DNA from: Lunularia cruciata
Lineage: Eukaryota > Streptophyta > Marchantiopsida > Lunulariales > Lunulariaceae
DNA length: 64,000 nt
Direction: 5' to 3'
NCBI GenBank assembly: GCA_948567375.1
Contig: OX419755.1
Location: forward strand, 76,220,931 to 76,284,930
Position 1 is the first letter of the stretch; each line of letters begins with the position of its first letter. Under the pieces are notes generated by a model. It ran no database searches. It worked only from the letters and a program-made list of their open reading frames with translations, and was not told where the DNA came from. Shown piece by piece: positions 46,647 through 59,620 of this stretch. The translations under genes were made by a program, and so were the position numbers.

Positions 46647-47920
46647 CAACAAAGGCATTTAATGCTAGTTGTGATAATTTTTTGTCTTTTTGTCCTTGGT
46701 AGCAATATTGCCTACCCATTAGCAAAGGAATTTAAGGCTAACTCTAGGACTCTTAGTCGTTTGTGGTAATGCTGGACTACTCTTACTTATATGCTTGCTT
46801 ATGCAAAGTTATGTGGAGTTGGGAACTTTCGAATCAGGCTATACCTAATCCCATAAGTGGAAATTATAATGTTTGTTCTACACCTTCCAGGGTGGTAGCC
46901 TGGAAAGTTCAACCATTGTTCAATATGGGAACTTGTAAACTTGTCAACCATAAGATTTACGCTACAACTTCTGAAATAACATCTTGAACGTTGATTGGCT
47001 CTATCCAACGTAAATCATAAAATATGTGTTTTTTGAGCATTATCTGGAGATCCATGTGTACATTGGTCTAAAGTACCCCAATGTAATAGATGTGTTAAAT
47101 TAAATATGAAAAAATGCTATATTGAACCATGTAAAGAGAATTGAAAATACTCAATCAAAGAGGAGACATAGAGCCAAGTTTGAAAACAAAGATCTTTATT
47201 TGAATAGATGCATGAGTTAAGATGCTGGTAATGGTATAAAAGTACATAATTTTTATTTCATAAATTTTCCTAGAGTTTAAATATAGGAAGTCTATAATAT
47301 AGAGAGTGAATGTATAGAAGTTGAGATAAACTGTAGATCTCAAGCCAATCAAAGATATGATGGAGATTTAATCATTCCTAATTCTATTGTCATGGTGAAT
47401 ACAAGAAGAAAAAAGACATTATAAGTCTACTAAGGAAGCCACTAAAACCTTTGAGAGTGGAAAAGCTACTGGAAAAGCCACTGATACAATTTTCTCTTCT
47501 AGTGCGAGATTGCCTCCTTCTAAAACTATGAACCAAACCACTTGAAGTTTTGAGTTACTCGTACATTAGAAAGAGCAATAAGAAGGTCATTTCCATTAAA
47601 CCTAATCCTCCCAAAACTATGAGAATATCTACACTAAGTGAACAGAACAAGAGATCTGGCTTTCAAGTACAATCCAAGAAAACAAATTAAATTGTAAGGG
47701 TTGAGGATTAGAAAGAAAGTGAAAGGACAATATTGAAAGAGGGAAAAATACCTTGAATGTCTATTGCTTTGAAAATTGAGACGGGAAAAAGCATCTTGGC
47801 CACGACGAATCCTCCGTCACTAAAATACTTGTGTTAACAATAATATGATGTTTTAACGAAATGGATCCCTGTCGTTTACAGCTCTGACACTTTCAGGCTT
47901 ACCTCGAGTCTGAAAACGTT
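46647..47920. other. Unassigned DNA downstream of copia 2
   Basis: No gene is recognised. A plus-strand stretch at about 47,400-47,540 has a lysine- and threonine-rich frame but no family signature. Confidence 0.35.
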
Positions 47921-47970
47921 TCTACTCTACCCTACTCTACTTTACTTTACTCTACTCTACTCTACTTTAC
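47921..47970. repeat. TCTAC / TTTAC microsatellite
   Basis: Ten five-base units, mostly tctac with several tttac or cctac variants, run without interruption. It is a simple pentanucleotide repeat with moderate decay. Confidence 0.9.
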
Positions 47971-48808
47971 AAATTGCCTGCACCCAATCTTCGGACACAT
48001 TGGCTTAGGACTTGTGAGAAACTGTCATCTCGTAACTGCAAGCGATTTGCTGTTGATTCTATTCGTCCTTTTAGGTACCGTATATCCAATCAGTTCAAGT
48101 CAAGAGAATCGTCAGTTTGACATCCACAACGTGGTACTACATGCAGCATCATGACTTCAAGGCCCCACATGACGTTTATCGAGCAATCTAAAAGTTCTTA
48201 TGTTAGAACTGGATACGACTGTTTAATATGGTCACAAGGGATTCAAGTCCCTAAAAGCTTTTCCCGAGGAATGGAGCGGAGATTGCAAAATAAATGTCTC
48301 ATATATTAACGTCATTTATAAAGTAAAAGCGTGTTTTTCTAAAACTTGTGTGAAACGCACTTGACGGTAAGTAAAACTTAGGGCTCAAATTGGGATTAAA
48401 CTAGCAGGTACGAGAACTTGTTTTAACCTGAATCGACAATAAGTTCATCGAACTATGAGTGTCTCACAGCGTCACACAAGGACACCATTTTGACAACCCC
48501 TACAAGTAGAGACCTTCGAACGAGTTGGCATTAAAGCAGGATCAGCGGGGACTATTGCAGCTTGAGAAAAGGAGAACCATCGTGCACCGTGGATTGCCAT
48601 CTATGCATTCATTCCTTTGGACTTGGAGATTTTTATGCACCTTTATCATCACTTTGACGGACTGCTTAGGGAACAGACGTACTGCTTGATGGGGTCGTCT
48701 TCTGTTCTATGAGGTCTGGGTTTCTTACTTAGAAAACTAGTATGAAGTTCATTGTAGAGGAGAGAGAGGCTATGGCTGTCTCTCATGCCATACTCACTTC
48801 CTAACATA
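47971..48808. other. Low-copy DNA, no gene seen
   Basis: Base composition is balanced and frames are short. A fragment resembling part of the dispersed repeat (tgatggggtcgtcttct) appears near 48,688, too short to call as a separate copy. Confidence 0.35.
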
Positions 48809-48898
48809 CTCCCCATGTTACCTTTTTTGTCTCTCCCTTGTACGGCTTGATGGGGTCTTCCCCTCCTTCATTTTCCTACGCGGTCGCCTTTTTTCTTT
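48809..48898 (+). repeat. Dispersed pyrimidine-rich repeat, copy 5
   Basis: This copy carries ccccatgttaccttttttg, tctctcccttgtacggcttg, atggggtcttcccc and a ctacgcggtcgccttttttc end. Its core is the closest match to copy 1 at 21,101, while its end matches copies 2 and 3, so all belong to one family. Confidence 0.8.
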
Positions 48899-51800
48899 AG
48901 ATAGAGAATCTTTGTTACAATATTGCATTCTCAGGCCTGGGGGCTGCATAGATGGACCACCACAATAAGAGCAACCCATCAGATCTAGGACATTGCTCTT
49001 GCATTTACCAGATATACCATTAGAAGGCCTCTATCACACTATCTAGGAAGAGTTTTCTAGTTGCTTTTTAGTTGTTTGCTTGGTAGCCTCCCCTTGGCTT
49101 GGGGATCTGGTTTTGGTTCATTTTCTGAACCTTGCGTATCATTGGGCACCATGCTCGGCATCCCTCTTGCACTCGTTGGTGCTTTGTGTTACTTCTCTCC
49201 TTCCTGTGTTTAAAATTATAAAATATTTTGAGAACCGAGACCATTTGAGCATCCTAAACTCGGGGCAATTTTTTAATTTTTGGTGTGTTTGTGAGTTTAT
49301 CGAAACTCACAAAATAACATACTCGCGCGTGCAAATATTCACTTGCGCTATTTTAACGTTTGTTTAAGGACTTTGCTGACGACGTTATTCTTCATGAAAT
49401 ATATACGAGGAAGACCTTGGACCTTGGACCTTGGATCTCGTTCCAAGGACGAGAGTGAATTACACAGCGTGCTTCAGCTGTAAGAAAGTATCGTCTTATG
49501 ACTAGCTGAAGTTACTGCTCAGATACATCAAGTCATGTACTTCCCTCCTTTTTGCCCCTTTTCCTAGAGCTTTCAGCTCTTTCTTCGATTTTGCATTTTT
49601 TGGTGTTGTTGTGTTCTTTTCTTCCATTCTTTCGGGTATTTTATTGGGCCAGTGTACCAGTTTCAGTCCCAAGCGAGCCAGAGGCTTAATAGTATACACC
49701 AAAGGAAAAGGAAAAGGAATAAAAGGTACCAAGAAATGAAAAGGGGCAGTGATCACGAGAGGCCCAACTTTCCCAGCGGTGCCACATGAAAACTGAGCTG
49801 GTTGCATGAACTTGTATGGGTTGACGCATTACATGGTTACACCTTTTCTTTGGGCCTCGCGTTATTTATTCTTTTTTGCACCTTTTAGTGCCTTGTATTC
49901 TTCTTTTTTCACTTCCTTCTTCTAGCTAGACTACTTGGCCTGCCTGGTATTTTATCGCTACGTTATGACCTAGGCATGACGGCGCCGAGCCTCATCGGCT
50001 TCATTGCCTCAGAAAGGCAATCAAGGTTGTGATCAAGTAAGCCTTGGGAGCCTTCCGCAAGTCAGGAATGTGAGAGAGCTTTGAAATTTTCTTTTAAGAT
50101 AGAACCTAAGTTGGATCATGAACGATTCTGGTGGGAGACAATAAAACCAAACATTCTTTTATAACGTGACCTCATCCTTGAGACCCGAACATGGTGCAGT
50201 TCCGCAACGCGCGCTTCTTGCCTCGGGGGTATGGGGACGATTAAATATACTGAGTATTGTGAATTGGCCTACTCGCGAGTTGGTTATTCATAATCTGATA
50301 TGATTTCAGTATTTTAGAGGATATGAATATCGAATATGATGATGACCATAGTGCTTTAGCTAACAGTAATATAACTGTTTTAGCCCATGGTAACATTCAT
50401 AATATTGTAGGTTAAATATATATCCTTTTGGTTTCTATGCCTAATTCATTAAATACATTATACTAGGTGAATACTCTAGTTTTGCTCTGGATATATGAGT
50501 AAGGAAAAGTTTGAAATCATATAAAGATCCTGTCTGCATTCACTTATACATACTCAGATTTGGATACGATCTGGGTATCATCACTTATACATACTCAAAA
50601 CTGGGTATAATCTGTTCTGTATGTACTCCGTAGAGATTGACGTGATTTTTGATACGAACTGAAATCCCTTGGGTACCATTCCGACTTTTCCTAGTTATAG
50701 TGAGCTCCGATTGATGCTATTATTAATTTGTTCCAATTAGTGTAACAAGTGATGCGACGACTTTGAGAAAAAAATAGCAGGCAAGACTCCATCTTTAAGT
50801 TACAGAGCAAGAGTGTTACATATTTGGGTAAATCATATACATTCTAACATTGTAAACCATATACAAGTTGAATTGTCCGAGATGAAAATATCGGGGTCTA
50901 AAGTGAGTAGTACTCTCACTGTCGTGGAACAGCACAATCCCCAAGAACCGAATTCTTTGTAAGATGCACCACTGTGACACCATAAGAATTGGAAGATCTT
51001 GGAATTTGATGACAATGCCCAGATTGTATTATGTATTTTCAGTTTCACCAGCAGATATTTCGATTTTGCCTATTCTATTGCTCGTCGTACCCGATATCTG
51101 CAGTCGCTAGCGTAACATTTATCCCAAGGTTGAATGCAGATTCTGCTTTTGCTGCTTGCGCTCATGTAGAAGTTCGAGCTCTTATAGTAGTCGCAAAGCA
51201 GTCTGTAATTGTGATGTAATGAAACTTGATTCCCAAGGGAATAAGGGGTTTCACTTTTTGGAATTCACTGGAGATAGGCTCATCGCGTAAGCTTCCCATC
51301 AAACGAATCAAGAGTATTTATGAATACACCCTTGATATTTTAAAGTTTAGATCATATAATTACCTAGATTCAATTTCGGTAAGCTTTTTTTGCTCTTGTG
51401 GTCTACCGGATGTTCCATAAACTTTTACTGGACATATTTTTCGTATCCCGTTAACTTTTATAAGGTTATGCAGATACCTCCCGTGAATTCAAGTATCCTC
51501 TCTCACACCTCATGATAATCTATGCGATTTCCGTAAGCCTCCTATAATTTTTGTCAAGGATGCCGAAATCGCTAAAGTGAAACCCCCTGATGTTCGTTTT
51601 ACTGTTCCACATTCCTTCCCAAAATGTACCTTAAACATTCGAGTGAGAAAAGAGTTAAAGTAAAAACAGAATAACTAGAGTTTAAAAGTTTACAAAATTG
51701 GTTAAATTTGTTAATGTAAGATACAAGGTCAACTACCCCATTTTATAAAAATTACAAGCCATCTCATGCCCAAGAATCATATTAGATTTTGCTATCGCAA

Positions 51801-54500
51801 GTCACCTCTTCACCCCGGATTTATTTTCTCAACTCATTCTCCTCTTCTATTCTCATTTCTATCTCTATCCTTCTTTTCTATCCTCACTTTTTAGTTGAGA
51901 AATTATCTGCGGGCATACAATTTCGGCAACAAGTTCTGAGGAGACACGCATGCTGATGGAATCATGGTGCTGACCATGCTCTCTCGCATGCACATGAAAT
52001 AGTGTATATTACGTTTCATTTGGTACTAGTTCGCTTTGACAGATTCTTCACTGAAGACCATGCCTCTCGATCTCTAGTATCGAGTGAAAAGTTTTGGTAT
52101 GGGTTGGGGTTGTCGGGATGGGCCCCAGTCATGATCAGCGGTCAGTCGGCCCATGAATGACTCTGGCTATATTGGAATGTGGGTCGATCAAGACAAGAGT
52201 AGGTGAAAAGAGCTCATTGACGAAAGAGCAATTCAACGAAAGTATACACTAATTTACAGTGTAAAGTTTGCTGCACCTACTTCTCTTAACTTATTCCATT
52301 TCATCTTATTCAGAGACCTGGAGGAACGAGTTTTGATGTCATGTACTTGTAAACGAATGCCTATGACAGAGGAATATGATGCCTGCCATATACTTGATGA
52401 AGCTACGGAAGAAGGGCCATGCAGAGCCCAGAGAAGAAGCTTTGAACTGCTTTTGGGGGAGAAATCTGAAGAGGATTTACTATGACCTTGTCGACATGAA
52501 GGATAGTGATTATAGCCAGCGCCATTTTTAGTAGGAAGTTGTTACTTTTCAGGCAGCAAACCACCGGAAGAGTATTTTACAATTCGTATCTTCTTATGTA
52601 GGTTCTATCAGATTCTGCTGCAAATCAAGCAAACCCCAGACAGGTTCCTTGTCACACGTTCTTCTAGCTCCAGAGAATTTGGGAGAATCGACAAATTGAA
52701 TAAATAAGGAGATAGCTAGAATCTCTCAAGGTTTGTAACTTCTTCTCCAGGAAGCAAGAGCATATCTGACACCAGTCGTGCTCGTTCCTGATCTGAGATG
52801 AAACGTTTACTTGGTGAAATGTTTATTCCTAAGGGGAATAGACACATTACAGAACTCAGTGCGCAATTTTATCATATTTCAGACTTCTCCAGCTTCATGT
52901 TTTTATCCTTGCACCTTTCCTAGCTTCGTTTCACTTATGCTCAGAGTCTGAAACTTTCTGTATTCTTGAGTCCCTTCTTCTCTGGATGTAGGAGATGAAC
53001 TGTAGACTATCATTCCCTGTTGTGGGGAACGAACACACACAAATATATGTCTCGAAGGAAATCGAAAAGGAGTACAAAGAACAAAGGAGTGCTAGGGGGA
53101 AAATACGGAGCCCAATGAAACCCGAGGAGCCTAAACGAAACGAGAACAAGGCCAACTTTCTGCCGCAATGTTCCCGGTACTCACAAGAGCACCCTTGTAA
53201 TGAATTGGGTCCCCTCCGTCCTTGTCCTGGCATCGTAAACCCGCTTAGCGGGAGTGGGTGGAGATAAACCTTGGCAGGAAAGGCTTAGTGTTTTCCGTCC
53301 ATTGTCTGACTTCTAAGTTCTAGATTTACAGCAAGAAAACACTCTTTGAAAGCTATTTCTCTTAGGATCTGAAGTCATGGTTCTCTCAGGTCAACGTTCA
53401 TGATGAAGGGTCCTTCATCATGAACTGATTATCGTGCCTTCTTATCAATCTCGACTCATCATCGAAGATCCTGACCTCCTTTCAATAAATTCTGCCTCCT
53501 CATCCTAGGACGATCACATCTCGTTAGAAGTTCTGCAGGTAGATCATTTGTACGACGCTGGTGTTGTCTAAATGATTGCATCCCCAATTATTTGCTCTCT
53601 CGTTCGGCTCTCTCGTTATACTTTAACTTGCGGATATCCACATTCGTCTTATCGCTCTAGCTTTCACCAAACACTCCCACCCAATTTATCAAGATCTACA
53701 CAGATATATACTTAACAGTGCCCCAAGTGGTCCGGGGGTGTCAGTTCGATTCATCAGCACGCCAAGTTGTCAGAATGGCTTAATAATAATCGCAAGGTTG
53801 ACCTGCGTCTAGTGTGTGCTTGCTGGTATTACGATTGCGGAACAGGTAGGCATTGTTCTTGTAAGTGCTGATTGTTAGGTGAAGAATAATCAATAGCTTC
53901 CGGGAGAGGTGCTTTTATGTCTTTTATGTAGAAAATCTAGAACTTAGGAGGCATGCAATGGAGCTCAAACACAAAACTTCTCCTGCCCATTGTCTTTTCG
54001 CCCAAATTTTGCCAAGCGAGCTTGCGAATTCAGGACAAGGACGGAGTGGACTAAGTTATGACAAGGGCGCTCTTTAGAATATTGGAGACATTGCGGCACA
54101 AAGTTTGCCTAGTTCTCATTTCTTTTAGGCTCCAACAACAGTGAATGAGAATCTACGGTTTTTGTTCTAAAGTTTATTAGACTTGACGAACTGATAGGGT
54201 GGAGCTCAAAGGCTCTAGATAATCAAAAGTTCCAAGGACCAGATCAGCAGAAGTACATACAGATAAAGACCGAAGTAAACGGAGTTCCTACATTCAGCAG
54301 TGCTTCCTCGGTGATGAATCCATCTTTTTAGTAGGGCCAAGATCTAGAATATACGATTCGGCATGCAGACTTGGTATCCAAGTGGAGTGTAACAATAAAT
54401 GGATACTTAATTAAAGAACCAAGAACGCACTATGGGAACTGAAAGAACCAAGAAGTGTAAATTGAATCAATACCGGTCAAGAAGAACTTTAGGGTTTTGG
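48899..54500. other. Low-copy DNA without a proven gene
   Basis: This long stretch has mixed composition and frames up to 101 codons on both strands (for example 49,502-49,807 minus and 52,995-53,267 plus), none with a domain I know. A (accttgg)3 run lies at 49,414-49,434. A degenerate direct repeat (acttatacatactca) occurs twice near 50,540 and 50,582. Spliced genes with small exons could be missed. Confidence 0.35.
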
Positions 54501-55700
54501 GAACTTTAGAGATCGTAAGAACAACCGCTCAAATCCAAATTTCCTTACACAATAGTCATACTTCAAGTGTGAAAGTCCTTTGGTTAGCACACCTGCCAGA
54601 TTTTTTAAGAAGCTATCTATTTGATTTTTATGATATAGTGTATGAATAACCTATGTTGCTTTTTGACCTCTTAGTGCTTCTTGATCGGTGTTGTTTCAGT
54701 TCACAAGTGACTTCCTGGTTCTTTCAGTTAGCTACTGTCTCTAGTTACATTTTTTTAAAATACCAAGCCTGCATGCCGAGTCATATATACTGGATCTTGG
54801 TTTGCTTGAACAAGTGGATGATTTATCCTTGACGAAACACTATTGAATGTCATAGTTCCATCTACTTCAATTTTTATCTATATGCGCATACATACTCACA
54901 TATCTGCTCATTTCAACAAATGATAGGTTCACAAGACTGACATTCAATTTTTATAAACTCAATTGTCTAGGTCAATAGGATCAGTTGCTTTGGTATGAGA
55001 TGAATCCTTACTTAAAGGTCAACTATAGCAAGAGATTGACTAGCGATAACTACTATCTCTAGAATAACTGCTTCAAAACCACCTTCAGCTTAAAAGGTGT
55101 GTGTCAAGGAGAAGTAGTAAAGCCAGGCGATGATAAAGTGGTTTGGTACGAGAGAGAGAATGAGTGATTTGGAGGGTGAATGAGAAATTTGGGAAATAAA
55201 GGAGAAAATTCTCCTTAAGTTTGTTATATTGATTGTGCTCAATCCTAGTTTTTCATTCTTTCTAACACATGGTGCATCTACCAATTGTTACTAGAGGTAG
55301 GCTTGTGAGTGATAAGCCTGACATATTTCTATTTGCAATTTTGGTTCCATAGCCAGAACCTTGCTAGAAAGAGTTCGGAGATATATCAAGTGCAATTCTA
55401 TATTGGCCAAAAAGGATATTTCTAGTGTACATATGTTGAAAAATCTTGGGGAATAGAGAACCAAACTTACAAATGGAAAATGGTAATTATTCATATCTTC
55501 TATAGAGAGAGAATGGATAATTTCCCAAAAATAATGTGTATGCCCAATTTCTTTGAAAACTTCCATGCTAGTAGAAGGAAAGATTTTTACAACCAACACC
55601 AAAAGAAATCTTAGACAGATCATGTCCAAGCCATGAGATATAGGATTTGAAAGTTCACTATCCAGAAAAGTCTAAAGTTGAGTGAGTTATCATAGAAAAG
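54501..55700. other. Probable old LTR and leader DNA
   Basis: The minus strand has long open but low-complexity stretches rich in S, L, I and F (for example 55,629-55,291). They look like LTR or leader sequence rather than protein. They lie downstream of the copia 3 3' LTR start, but the LTR end was not located. Confidence 0.3.
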
Positions 55701-57990
55701 TGTTGCTCTTAGGTTTTCTATACAGACTCCATCAGCTCTATTTCACCATTTGAACTAAAAATTTAGGAGGTGTATACTGGGAAAATAGCTATTAGATGCC
55801 ACAAAGAGATCAGTTTCGAGTAGAAAATAGCTTTCCAAAGTAAAGGGTGCATTTCTTATTACGAAGTGAAAAATGAGAGTTGGAGATATCAAAGTTCACC
55901 AAAGATTGGTCTCCGTGACACTAGTCCAGCTCCAACATATAGTGGAAGAGAAAAGTATATAAGTTGTGTATCGAGTCTCTCTTTAACATAAATTTTAAAA
56001 TGGCGACTAAAGGTTTAAACGTTCCGGTGCATATTAGCTAGTATACATATCAACACTCCCAAGCTAAAGTCATTATCTTTGAGGTCCAGATGAGACTTAG
56101 ATTATCTTTAAGTTATAGCTTTGGTGAAAATAACAATAACTTGCCGATATGTAAGAATATATATTACATCTATTTCTCGAGCTGATACATTCTCTCTGTA
56201 ATGATAATAAATCTCAATATGTTTGGTCTTAGCATGAAAAAATAAAAAATTCTAGCAAGTTTAATACTACTAATATTAGCTAGATAGGATCATGAAATGT
56301 ATATCCTATATCTCGTAATAAGGTGTGAAGCCAAATTGAATTACATAACATTAGTGGCACCCAAAGGTTCTGCTTCTATATATGATAAAGCAACAGTACA
56401 TTGCTTCTTTGATGACCATATAATTGCACACCTTCAAAGATTAAAAAAATAACCAGATGTTGATCTTTGATCTTGAGCACTTCTTGCACAATCTACATCA
56501 GTAATACCTTGTATAATAGGTAAAACACCAACTGAATAATAAAAACCAAATTAAATGGTAAACTTCATGCAATATAAATCCTCCAAACGGCATTAATATG
56601 GGGCTTCCTTCGTGCTTGTACGAATTCACTCACTAGTAAAAAAATGTAGCTTAGATTTGGTTTAATAATAGTTAAATAAATGAGAGTTCTTACAATCTTT
56701 CTATACATATTTGGATCAACCAAAAACTTATAATCTTTGGCACATAACTTAACAAAAGTTTGGAGCGAGTAGAATTAGGCTCACATGATATTATACCAAA
56801 CTTACAACATGTTGAGAGAATATTTATGTTGTAGTAACCAAAGGTTATTGCCATCTTGGATAAACTTAATACCCAAGAAGTATTTAAGTTCCTCCAAGGC
56901 CTTGTCAAACTCTCCCTTCAATCCATCTTTCACTTGTCAAATGAGACCATGATAACTACTGGCAATGATCAGGTCATCAACATAGATGATCAATAAAACC
57001 ATATTATCAACAAATCCTAGTTGGTATAGTGACAAATCTGAACTGCAAACTTGAAAACCAATGGATAAAGGATAGGAATAGAAAAGAGATAGGAATTTAT
57101 CTTTACATCAAGCTTGCTTAAGTCCATGAAGAGACTTTTACATAAAATATTTTTTTTTGGATATCTTGGATCTTTATATCAAAGTGGTTGGATCATGTAG
57201 ACCTCCTCCAAATATCCATTGAAGAAAATGTTGTTAAAGTCCATCTGATTTATATTTTTCTTATTTAAGGTAGAGAGAGTAAAAATCTTGGCAATGGAGC
57301 TAAATATTTCATCAAAATCAATTTTATACTATTATGAACAGCCTTTGCTACAAGTCTTGCATTGTATCTACTCACAAAACATCAAAATTTCTATTGATCT
57401 TATGGAGCAAATTGACTTCTTATTGGGAGGTAAATCTACCAACTCCCATATTTGTTGCTGATATAGTGCTAGAACTTTAAGCCCATAGCTTCCACCTTAT
57501 TCGCATGATGCATGATCTCCTCAAGAGAATATGATTCTTGGTCTTCAATAGCCATCACCATAAATGCATGGTGTGATGCATCTAATGGGACATGGTTAAT
57601 TGACCATTTGTTTTAACAAAGTACTAAAATTATTAGTGGAAAAAGTAGGGAGTAAAATTTCTATGGGTTGAGGGACTTGGACCAAAGGCTTATCAATAAA
57701 CTATCATGACCAAGCATTTATAAAAAGATGAGTGCAAGTGTGCTTATAGAAACACTAGTGACTCTTAAAGTACTAGCATGTAGAAGAGAATTCCTACTTG
57801 GAACAATGAAAAGAGGTAGAGTATATTGTAAGTGATAACTTAGATGTGAACTTGATAACCTTAATACCAAGATTTTGACTTGTCAATATAACATCTCTAC
57901 TAAGAATAAAAATCTTAAAATAAAGATTATAACACCTACGTACTGTTGAAATTTAAGGCATATCCAAAGAAGACACAACTTTTTGCTTTA
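55701..57990 (-). mobile_element. Ty1/copia pol fossil (copia 3)
   Basis: Reading the minus strand downward, the integrase C-terminal end is near 57,990-57,880 (F-F-G-Y-A, then S-R-D-V-I). Reverse transcriptase runs from about 57,620 to 56,800, with A-R-L-V-A-K then F-N-G-Y-L-E-E-V-Y-M and the Y-V-D-D active-site motif near 56,975. RNase H lies near 56,520-56,330, with R-S-T-S-G-Y-F then W-S-S-K-K-Q. A purine-rich cttgggag tract precedes a TGTTGATATG start at 56,055, the classic copia polypurine tract and 3' LTR border. The LTR end below 55.9 kb is unclear. It is old, with many breaks. Gag and the 5' LTR are not seen. Confidence 0.85.
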
Positions 57991-58022
57991 GGATCTAGCT
58001 TTTGGCTCCTCATCAAGAACAT

Positions 58023-58321
58023 TGTCATACTATGCTAAATAGGAATACACCAAGTGGTAAGTTATGAAGTTTATAGGAAAGAGGTTCTATCTTAAGCTAT
58101 CATGGGTAGATGTGCACACTTGTAATCCCTATCATCAAGAACTTCTACATCAATGCCCAAACTTCATTTTTTATTGGGTAGGAAAAGTGCAACCTAATCT
58201 ACCATCACAATATACACTCTTGGTTTTCTTGCAATCATGCCTAGTATTGCAAGAAAAATACACATCACTTTTAAGTAAAGGAAACTTTGGTGTAACACCC
58301 ATTGTCCTACTTTGCCTTTCT
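58023..58321 (+). repeat. Tandem LTR-like repeat, unit 1
   Basis: Its first 130 bases match 4,959-5,104. Its second half, from ggaaaagtgcaacctaatc through tacactcttgg, resembles unit 2 at about 58,466-58,600. Together they form a two-unit tandem of roughly 300 bases per unit next to copia 3. Confidence 0.65.
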
Positions 58322-58610
58322 CTCTTTGGGAACACACAAGGTGCCTAACTGTGGAGCTTATGGATTAGAGGTCATGCATAGACTTTTCACTACTAATCTA
58401 AGTGCACATGGTTCCCAACAAGTAGAACCCTCTACTCTTGTTTCTAAGATTTCTTCTATAGGGTAGGGAAATAGTGTGCAACCTAACCTATCATCATAAC
58501 ACGCACTCCTGGTTTGTTGTTCATAACTTCCAACATTACCAAGGAGAAAAACATAGCACACCTGGAAGAAAGGAACCTAAGTGCAATGCCCACATACTAG
58601 TCCAAGGCAA
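58322..58610 (+). repeat. Tandem LTR-like repeat, unit 2
   Basis: It opens with gggaacacacaaggtgcc, then gtggagcttatgg, like the start of the copy near 5.0 kb, and continues with gtgcaacctaacctatcatc, like unit 1. Divergence between units is considerable, so the duplication is old. Confidence 0.6.
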
Positions 58611-59620
58611 TCGGGCGTACAAACAAGCATACAAGCACAGAGAGGATCCAATCACAAGAATTTGACAACAACTCTTTATACTTTTTGTTGTAAAAAGAGC
58701 TTCAGAGCCTTCTTGCTTTGTCATGAAGCTAATTTCAATCTATACTCCAAGCCTCCTCCAATTTGTTCTTCAGATTTCAACCAACTTCTAATCCAAGTGG
58801 AGAACTTCTATGTCATTTTGATGGGGAAAAGTCCGCAAAACTCATATGGACATAAAATTTTGTGTGTAACTTGGATTCAATGGAAAGCCTACAAGATAGC
58901 TTTCCAATGATATGAAATAATTTACAATCTGATGATGATAGCTCCCTTGAAAAGCTCTCAAACCTAGCCAATTTTTTGTAATTCTTACCCTAATTTTGAA
59001 ATCCCTAATTTAGGATGCTCCTGGTTCTTGGCAACTTTTCCCCAGATTTCTGATGTTTTTTCTCTCCACATAAAAAGCACTTAGATTCACTCTTTCCTCC
59101 AAGCATATACATGCACAAATGTGTGTTACAGTCCTATTACACCTATTTGTGCATGTATGTGCTATTGTGATATTTAGTTTGGTATTATAGGTTCTTGAGA
59201 GATATTTTTATAGAAAGATAAATAATGGTTCTATATTAGTCATGATTAGATAAATTTAGTCATAGCTAAAATAGAGAGGACCTTACTTTAGAGGAAGTGG
59301 AAAAGATGAGCCCCACTATTTTCAATTCTAATGTTTTGACTTGATATTATTCTAAGGTGTTTTGCTTTGAAGAAAGAGTTGAGAACTCTTGGACACACAA
59401 ACCTTTTTGTTTCAAATTCTTCAACAATCCAAGGATAGCCTATGTGAAGGAATCCTTGACTTAGTAGTTGGGTCAAGATAAGACCAAATGCTTAAGGGAA
59501 TATTCCTATAAGTATGGATATTCCTTTAGACTTTAGACTTTATTTGAAAATTATCCTAGTAACATGAGTTACTCCAATAGTTAGCAACTTTGGTGAAACT
59601 ATTTCACAAGTATATAAACA
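58611..59620. other. Non-coding DNA between repeats
   Basis: No gene is recognised. A 14-base perfect inverted repeat lies at 59,107-59,158. The sequence toward 59.6 kb leads into the unassigned gag-like element. Confidence 0.35.
59107..59158. repeat. 14-bp inverted repeat with 24-base loop
   Basis: Arms atacatgcacaaat and atttgtgcatgtat pair perfectly. The loop contains tgttacag and ctattacac, which are near-complementary, so the stem may extend. No gene lies beside it. Confidence 0.7.

Noticed and set aside
46763-46987. 74-codon plus-strand frame next to copia 2
   Set aside because: No match to retroelement or host families and no splice support.
49502-49807. 101-codon minus-strand frame with a hydrophobic start and lysine-rich end
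   Set aside because: No family recognised and the plus strand is simply T-rich here.
52995-53267. 90-codon frame with a Pro/Cys-rich end that faintly recalls secreted plant peptides
   Set aside because: No signal peptide and no match to any known peptide motif; the resemblance is too weak.
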